This document shows positions 6,845 through 10,293 of a DNA stretch of 10,293 nt, in pieces. The notes below the pieces were generated by a model. The model ran no database searches, was not told where the DNA came from, and saw only the letters and a program-made list of their open reading frames with translations. The stretch is from Bacilli bacterium (GTDB taxonomy: Bacteria; Bacillota_I; Bacilli_A; RF39; UBA660). The position numbers and the translations under genes are program-made. Within the stretch, counting starts at the first letter, position 1, and every line of letters starts with the position of its first letter. Location: the NCBI GenBank assembly GCA_024693165.1, contig JAILLM010000113.1, positions 1 to 10,293 of the forward strand. The letters are read 5' to 3'.

Positions 6845-7119
6845 CTATTATTATTTGTTTTGTTAAAATTATTATTTGGACATTTTAAACCACTTTTTTC
6901 TTCTCCATTATTATCAAAATAATTACAAATACAAATTTCATCATTTGGAGAACAATCGCATTTAAAAGAAGATGAGCAAGGTGTATCTCTACAACCTATA
7001 CAATGATATGTACTATTATAATATTTCCATATTCCAAAAAATAATAATGCACCAGCTAAAACAGCTATTATCATAAACACTATTTCTTTATTTTTTATTT
7101 TCTTTTTATTTTTTTCCAT
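6841..7119 (-). CDS. Small membrane-anchored protein with eight cysteines, function unknown
   Basis: A 92-residue protein I do not recognise. A lysine-rich start (EKNKKKIKNK) is followed by one hydrophobic helix at about residues 14-32, which by the positive-inside rule leaves the C-terminal 60 residues outside the cell. That part has eight cysteines (C40, C43, C48, C54, C56, C63, C65, C80), many acidic residues, and an Asn-rich tail. The even number suggests disulfide bonds or metal binding; neither is shown. The start at 7119 follows GAGGT by 8 bases. The gene has its own promoter and terminator and lies between rpmA and parC, so context gives no clear function. Clear signals at both ends argue that it is a real gene. 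Confidence 0.72.
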   Translation of the reverse strand: MEKNKKKIKNKEIVFMIIAVLAGALLFFGIWKYYNSTYHCIGCRDTPCSSSFKCDCSPNDEICICNYFDNNGEEKSGLKCPNNNFNKTNNNR

Positions 7120-7138
7120 CTTTCTTACCTCTAGAATA

Positions 7139-7147
7139 ATTATATCA
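7139..7147 (-). promoter_or_regulatory. Extended -10 promoter of the cysteine-rich protein gene
   Basis: Minus-strand TGATATAAT (TG-N-TATAAT) without a convincing -35; the sequence upstream is the T-rich tail of the rpmA terminator. The leader to the ATG at 7119 is about 13 bases and contains GAGGT. Confidence 0.6.
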
Positions 7148-7159
7148 AAATTTAAAAAT

Positions 7160-7189
7160 AAAAAAAGCGATTACTTTTCGTAAACGCTT
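7160..7189 (-). terminator. Rho-independent terminator of the rplU-prp-rpmA operon, overlapping the rpmA stop
   Basis: Minus-strand AAGCGTTTAC, loop GAAAA, GTAATCGCTT: a 10-bp stem with one mismatch, followed by seven U. The rpmA stop codon (7173-7171) lies in the stem. Confidence 0.88.
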
Positions 7190-7464
7190 ACTTTTTTCTT
7201 ATCTTTTCCACATCTTTCGTATTTAACAACACCTGCTACTTTAGCGAATAATGTGTGGTCTTTACCCATACCAACATTAGTACCTGGATAAATTCTAGTT
7301 CCTCTTTGTCTGTAGATAATTGAACCAGCATTGATAGTTTGTCCATCAGCAGCTTTTGCTCCTAATCTTCTACCAGCTGAATCTCTACCGTTTTGAGTAG
7401 AACCTTGAGCTTTAACGTGGGCAAAACGTTGGATATCTAAAGATATAATATTAAATAACATCAT
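7171..7464 (-). CDS. rpmA: 50S ribosomal protein L27 with cleavable N-terminal extension
   Basis: A 97-residue L27, a large-subunit protein whose N-terminus reaches the peptidyl-transferase centre. The core signature GSTQNGRDSAGRRLGAK is followed by YRQRGTRIYPGTNVGMGKDHTLFA. As in Firmicutes, an extension precedes the mature N-terminus. Here it ends LDIQRFA, so cleavage is expected between A15 and H16, giving 82 residues. The family consensus has FFA before the cut; this protein has RFA. The start at 7464 sits 7 bases after AAGGAGG. The ATG shares one base with the prp stop (TAATG), and the ribosome-binding site lies inside prp, so the two are probably translationally coupled. Confidence 0.96.
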   Translation of the reverse strand: MMLFNIISLDIQRFAHVKAQGSTQNGRDSAGRRLGAKAADGQTINAGSIIYRQRGTRIYPGTNVGMGKDHTLFAKVAGVVKYERCGKDKKKVSVYEK

Positions 7465-7760
7465 TATATTTCCTCCTTATATATTTTTACGTTTTTAGGA
7501 TAATCTAACTCAAGTTGATTAAATAAAGACATCATATTAGTAATTAAAGTATCAATAACATCTGAATGTTTAAGAATTTCAATAACTACTTTATCTTTAT
7601 TATCAGTATATTTAATAGAATTTTCATCGATTCTTAATAATGCATTAACAGTTGTATACATAATAGATGAAACTGCAGCACATACAATATCATTACCATC
7701 ATTATAATTAGCATGACCAGTAATAGTAATTAGATTTTCCTTAAATTTAATTTTAATCAT
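7464..7760 (-). CDS. prp: Prp, cysteine protease that trims ribosomal protein L27
   Basis: A 98-residue member of the Prp (YsxB) family, which removes the N-terminal extension of L27 so that it can function in the ribosome. The catalytic pair is visible: H16 in TGHAN and C27 in NDIVCAAVSS. Length and position between rplU and rpmA match the family. The start at 7760 is 2 bases after the rplU stop, with AGGT in the last rplU codon as a weak ribosome-binding site. The gene overlaps rpmA by one base, so the protease and its substrate are made together. Confidence 0.94.
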   Translation of the reverse strand: MIKIKFKENLITITGHANYNDGNDIVCAAVSSIMYTTVNALLRIDENSIKYTDNKDKVVIEILKHSDVIDTLITNMMSLFNQLELDYPKNVKIYKEEI

Positions 7761-7762
7761 AA

Positions 7763-8062
7763 TTAACCTGCGATCTTAACAACTTTTAATTTAGTATATG
7801 GTTGTCTATGACCTTGAGTTCTTCTATAGTTACTCTTTGAAACATATTTGAAAACTCTAATTTTCTTTTGTTTTCCATGTTTAACAACTTCACAAGTAAC
7901 TTTAGCTCCTTTTACATATGGAGTTCCAACTTTTTCACCAACACTAACAACAGTATCGAAATCAACTTTAGAACCTTCTTCAGCTTCTAATTTTTCAACG
8001 TAGATTTCTGATCCTTCTTCAACATAGTATTGTTTTCCACCAGTTACGAATATAGCTTTCAT
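7763..8062 (-). CDS. rplU: 50S ribosomal protein L21
   Basis: A 99-residue protein of normal length for L21, which binds 23S rRNA in the large subunit. It starts MKAIFVTGGKQYYVEEG and ends with the RNA-binding region RVFKYVSKSNYRRTQGHRQPYTKLKV, both typical. The start at 8062 follows a strong GGAGG. It is the first gene of the rplU-prp-rpmA operon, with a near-consensus promoter and a structured leader of about 100 bases. Confidence 0.97.
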   Translation of the reverse strand: MKAIFVTGGKQYYVEEGSEIYVEKLEAEEGSKVDFDTVVSVGEKVGTPYVKGAKVTCEVVKHGKQKKIRVFKYVSKSNYRRTQGHRQPYTKLKVVKIAG

Positions 8063-8072
8063 ACTTTAACCT

Positions 8073-8161
8073 CCTTTTAATTTTTTTTGAAGACTCGCCA
8101 TTAAGGTGACATAAAAGTACTTAAACCTTCTCTGTGCGGTTCGTAAGAAAGACTTACAAAC
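8073..8161 (-). promoter_or_regulatory. Structured rplU leader (L21 leader-type autoregulatory RNA)
   Basis: The untranslated region between the promoter and the rplU ribosome-binding site has a hairpin GTAAG-TCTTT-CTTAC (8157-8143), the unpaired segment ACCGCACAGAG (8140-8130), a second hairpin with arms AAGGT (read 8129-8125 as its complement) and ACCTT (8107-8103), and a GGCGAGTC segment (8099-8092). These blocks and their place before rplU-prp-rpmA resemble the L21 leader family (Rfam-type), thought to bind the ribosomal protein and control the operon. I matched it by memory of the family, not by a covariance search. Confidence 0.72.
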
Positions 8162-8167
8162 AAAAAG

Positions 8168-8196
8168 ATAATACCAAAATATTATCTGTTTGTCAA
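8168..8196 (-). promoter_or_regulatory. Promoter of rplU-prp-rpmA
   Basis: TTGACA (8196-8191), 17-base spacer, TATTAT (8173-8168) on the minus strand; transcription should start near 8161. An inverted repeat AGATAATA / TATTATCT (8187-8180 and 8173-8166) spans spacer and -10, with further arms ACAAAC/GTTTGT outside it. Confidence 0.85.
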
Positions 8197-8236
8197 CGTT
8201 TTTACGTTTATTAAGCTGCTTTTTATTATAACTAAT

Positions 8237-8581
8237 CTACTCAAACATTAAGCACACTTCTATCAATTCCAAAATATTATCAAAGTCATCACTACTAGTT
8301 TTTTCTACAAACTTAATATGTCGTGATTCATAATCTATACTTCTGATATGTTCACAAAGGACTGCTCCTTTAATCATTTTAGAATCTTTAAGAAAATAAT
8401 GCGTTGGAAATTCTTTTTTATTAGTAGTTATCGGACATAAAATAGCCATTTTTGTATTCTTATTAAAAACATTATTTGAAACAACAACTGCAGGTCTAAA
8501 ACCATCTTGCTCATGCCCTTTTATTGGTGCAAAATCTACGAAAACAATATCACCTTGTTTAGGAATATAATTATCTACCAT
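8237..8581 (-). CDS. mazF: MazF/PemK-family mRNA-cleaving toxin
   Basis: A 114-residue type II toxin, an endoribonuclease that cuts RNA at short specific sequences when its antitoxin is degraded. Family features in order: GDIVFVDFAPIKGHEQDGFRPAVVVSN (10-36), with R29 matching the catalytic arginine; CPITTN (49-54), with T52 matching the catalytic threonine; and GAVLCEHIRSID (72-83). The 23-residue spacing between R29 and T52 equals that of Bacillus subtilis MazF (R25, T48). The ATG at 8581 overlaps the antitoxin gene by 7 bases, after AAGGA. The toxin thus follows its antitoxin in one unit. No strong terminator is visible between it and the rplU promoter. Target sequence and activity cannot be read from the sequence. 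Confidence 0.93.
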   Translation of the reverse strand: MVDNYIPKQGDIVFVDFAPIKGHEQDGFRPAVVVSNNVFNKNTKMAILCPITTNKKEFPTHYFLKDSKMIKGAVLCEHIRSIDYESRHIKFVEKTSSDDFDNILELIEVCLMFE

Positions 8582-8817
8582 ATTTCTTTTCCTTGTGGAT
8601 CATCCCATGTAAAATCTTTGCTTAGATTTTCGCCGTTAAATTTAGCAAATCTTTCTTCAAGTGAAATAATTCTTTTTTTAGGTTTAGTAATTATTATTTT
8701 GTTATCTTCATAGTTTAATTCAACTTTATCATTTGTTTTTACATCTAACATTTTTAATAAACTGCTTGGAATTCTTATTCCATCTGAATTTCCCCATTTT
8801 TGAAGTCTAGTTTCCAT
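8575..8817 (-). CDS. mazE: MazE-family antitoxin with AbrB-type DNA-binding domain
   Basis: An 80-residue antitoxin. Residues 4-46 (RLQKWGNSDGIRIPSSLL onward) form an AbrB/SpoVT-type swapped-hairpin domain that binds DNA as a dimer. The acidic, Trp-containing tail (about 52-80, ending WDDPQGKEIW) is the expected toxin-binding segment. The start at 8817 follows GGAGATG. The gene overlaps mazF by 7 bases. Its promoter carries two overlapping palindromes that suit binding of the antitoxin, so self-repression is likely. Confidence 0.93.
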   Translation of the reverse strand: METRLQKWGNSDGIRIPSSLLKMLDVKTNDKVELNYEDNKIIITKPKKRIISLEERFAKFNGENLSKDFTWDDPQGKEIW

Positions 8818-8838
8818 ATGGTCATCTCCAATCTAAAT

Positions 8839-8869
8839 AAAGTATATACTTTGTATATACAAATGTCAA
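8839..8869 (-). promoter_or_regulatory. mazEF promoter with two overlapping palindromic operators
   Basis: TTGACA (8869-8864), 17-base spacer, TATACT (8846-8841) on the minus strand. Two perfect 14-base palindromes, TTTGTATATACAAA (8863-8850) and AAAGTATATACTTT (8852-8839), share three bases and have centres 11 bases apart. Both contain GTATATAC. They cover the spacer and the -10, so a bound MazE or MazEF complex would block RNA polymerase. Confidence 0.85.
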
Positions 8870-8885
8870 ATGTTTTTTTCTTGAA

Positions 8886-8912
8886 TCTAAGGTTCCGTTT
8901 TGGAACCTTAGA
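8886..8912. repeat. Perfect 11-bp inverted repeat upstream of mazE
   Basis: TCTAAGGTTCC (8886-8896), loop GTTTT, GGAACCTTAGA (8902-8912). It is one of the most G+C-rich hairpins in the window, but no U-tract follows on either strand, so it is not a standard terminator. It lies 16 bases upstream of the mazE -35. No second copy was seen in the window. Confidence 0.7.
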
Positions 8913-8946
8913 ATTTCATAGTAATCTTCTTTGATTAATTGAAAAT

Positions 8947-8972
8947 AAAAAAGAATAGGATTTAACCTATTC
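8947..8972 (-). terminator. Rho-independent terminator of the OatA-like gene
   Basis: Stem GAATAGG (8953-8959) / CCTATTC (8966-8972), 6-base loop, six U on the minus strand. The TAG at 8969-8967, which ends the frame reading through the TGA at 9341, lies in the stem. The same stop-in-terminator arrangement is seen for three other genes here. Confidence 0.88.
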
Positions 8973-10293
8973 ATTTAAATTAGCTAATAATATACTCTTT
9001 AACTTTTCTAATCCTGAATCATTTAGATTAGTTTTATCATTATAAAAAAGTGATGTATCTCCCATTTCATTATAGAAAGGAATTACTTTAGCATTATTAA
9101 ATTCATCAAAACTACTATTAAATGAAACAAAAGTAATATCATAGTCTTTAAGGTTTTCAAATAACTCTTCAAGATTATTTTTTGATGTTTTAAATGTATT
9201 ATCTAATACAAATATAAGTCTCTTATTTAAGATGTTTTCTGTCTTTTTGTTATTTAGATCTTCTATTAAAGATTCAATCGTATAATCTTTATTACTTAAT
9301 ATGTTAGATGAAGTTATTTCTTCGCTTAATTTTGGATATCAATGAATTAAAGTAGTATTACCTATAAATGTAATACGTTTATTCTTTTCTGCTTCTTGTT
9401 CTTTAAGTAACTCTTCACGTTTTTGATCAAACTCTTTTTTGTAATCATTATAGATAGCATCATAAATAGCATTAGAATATCCAGTAATACCACTTGAAGT
9501 TAAATGAATTCCATCTTTATAAAAATACTCTTTATGATTTTTACTTATCTCTTTCCAATCAATGATAGACACATTTGAATAAACACTAGGATATTCATAT
9601 ATTCTTCTTGCAACATTTGGTACTTGATAATCATTAACGACACTTAACCAATAAACTTTTCTATTCTTTAGACGTTCCATAATTGCTGGAGTATTTTTAG
9701 TACAAGATCCATTAGTTCCTAAATTAATTACAACTATATCATATAACTTACCTCTTGAATCAATATCATTAAGTAAACTTATAAGTTGGCAATCAGTTCT
9801 TGAGACTTTTCCATCAAAATATCCATTTGGAAATCTCTTATATAAACCACTTACCGCACCTAAAAGAACAGAATCCCCTATTCCTGTTACTCTTAAACTA
9901 GATACTATATTTTTAAGTTCTGCTTCTTCAGCACTTAAACTATTTAATTTTTCATTCCATTCATTATCTTCTTCTTGAAGTTTTAAAGTTTGTTCTTCAC
10001 TCATACTTAAAACTAATTCTTCATTTTGTTTAAGTAATTCTTCAAGCATTCTCATTTCTTCAGTGTTATCACTTTCAATCGCATAATTTTTTCCACCCAA
10101 GAAACTAACAGAAACAAGTCCTAAGAAAATTATGAATCTAATTATTTTTAATACTATATTTTTAAAGTTTTTATCAAATACAAAACTTAATATACAAGCG
10201 CCAACTAAAGTAATACCTAATATATATAAATATTTATTTTCTATATTATTAGCAAATACATAATAAATAACCGGATATTGAATTAAATATACT
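8967..10293 (-). CDS. OatA-like acyltransferase-3/SGNH protein, 5' end outside window, with in-frame TGA
   Basis: A C-terminal part of 441 codons is visible; the frame is open to the window edge. It begins in the last helices of an acyltransferase-3 membrane domain (YLIQYPVIYYV, then two more helices to about 10104). An acidic coiled linker and an SGNH esterase-type domain follow. Counting from codon 10100: G75-D76-S77 (nucleophile), GTN 128-130 and D196-H199 in DGIHL. In OatA such a pair moves acetyl groups across the membrane onto muramic acid of peptidoglycan, which gives lysozyme resistance; the substrate here is not proven. At codon 254 there is TGA, then 123 more sense codons to TAG at 8967. 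That tail looks like a second SGNH-like domain lacking catalytic residues. If TGA is a stop, the protein ends at 9339. Ten codons from 10100 upward, a TTG could be mistaken for a start. Confidence 0.8.
9339..9341 (-). other. In-frame TGA codon, possibly read as tryptophan
   Basis: Codon context is ATT CAT TGA TAT CCA. The frame is open before it to the window edge and after it for 123 codons, ending in a TAG within a terminator. No shift of frame occurs. It could be UGA read as Trp, a nonsense mutation, or a sequencing error. Confidence 0.6.

Noticed and set aside
8195..8208. Small hairpin AACGT-TTTT-ACGTT as a mazEF terminator
   Set aside because: Only five pairs and no U-tract on the minus strand; it also touches the rplU -35.
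8507..8713. Plus-strand open frame of 68 codons across mazE/mazF
   Set aside because: It is antisense to two well-supported genes; hydrophobic content comes from the complementary codons.
9339..9341. Selenocysteine at the TGA
   Set aside because: No redox motif surrounds it and the only nearby hairpin is the terminator 370 bases downstream; bacterial SECIS elements lie directly after the codon.
10098..10100. TTG as the start codon of the SGNH protein
   Set aside because: The frame stays open to the window edge and encodes acyltransferase-3-like helices upstream, so this TTG is an internal Leu codon.

Overview
The window is AT-rich, and every gene I can support lies on the minus strand, so transcription runs from high to low coordinates. 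The content suggests a low-G+C Firmicute (Bacilli/Mollicutes-like, perhaps an uncultured gut lineage). Evidence for this is an L27 with a cleavable N-terminal extension and its Prp protease, an L21-leader-type 5' UTR, a Gram-positive-type ParC, and an Rnf complex. An OatA-like cell-surface O-acyltransferase suggests a walled cell. The species cannot be named from this sequence.

Layout in transcription order. 10293-8967: the 3' part of an acyltransferase-3/SGNH (OatA-like) protein, interrupted by an in-frame TGA at 9341-9339 but open for another 123 codons to a TAG inside a terminator. 8817-8237: a MazE/MazF toxin-antitoxin pair whose promoter carries two overlapping 14-bp palindromes. 8196-7171: the rplU-prp-rpmA operon with a strong promoter and a structured leader. 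7119-6841: a small membrane-anchored protein with eight cysteines. 6783-4273: parC without an adjacent parE. 4202-3669: a membrane protein with a cadherin-like beta-sandwich domain. 3597-3043 and 2833-2285: two tandem type IV pilin-like genes, each with its own promoter and terminator. 2207-1: nfo (endonuclease IV), rnfC and the start of rnfD, which look like one operon.

Intergenic regions are very compact. Four of the six terminators contain the stop codon of the gene they end, and several promoters begin in the U-tract of the preceding terminator. The ribosomal operon encodes both L27 and the protease expected to trim it. The nfo-rnfC-rnfD run links a DNA repair enzyme to a divergent Rnf electron-transfer subunit that lacks the usual glycine-rich flavin-binding loop.

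The most interesting point is the in-frame TGA. The reading frame continues beyond it into what looks like a second, catalytically degenerate SGNH domain. None of the 13 genes with a visible stop uses TGA as its stop. This fits UGA being read as tryptophan, but a single nonsense mutation remains a live alternative.
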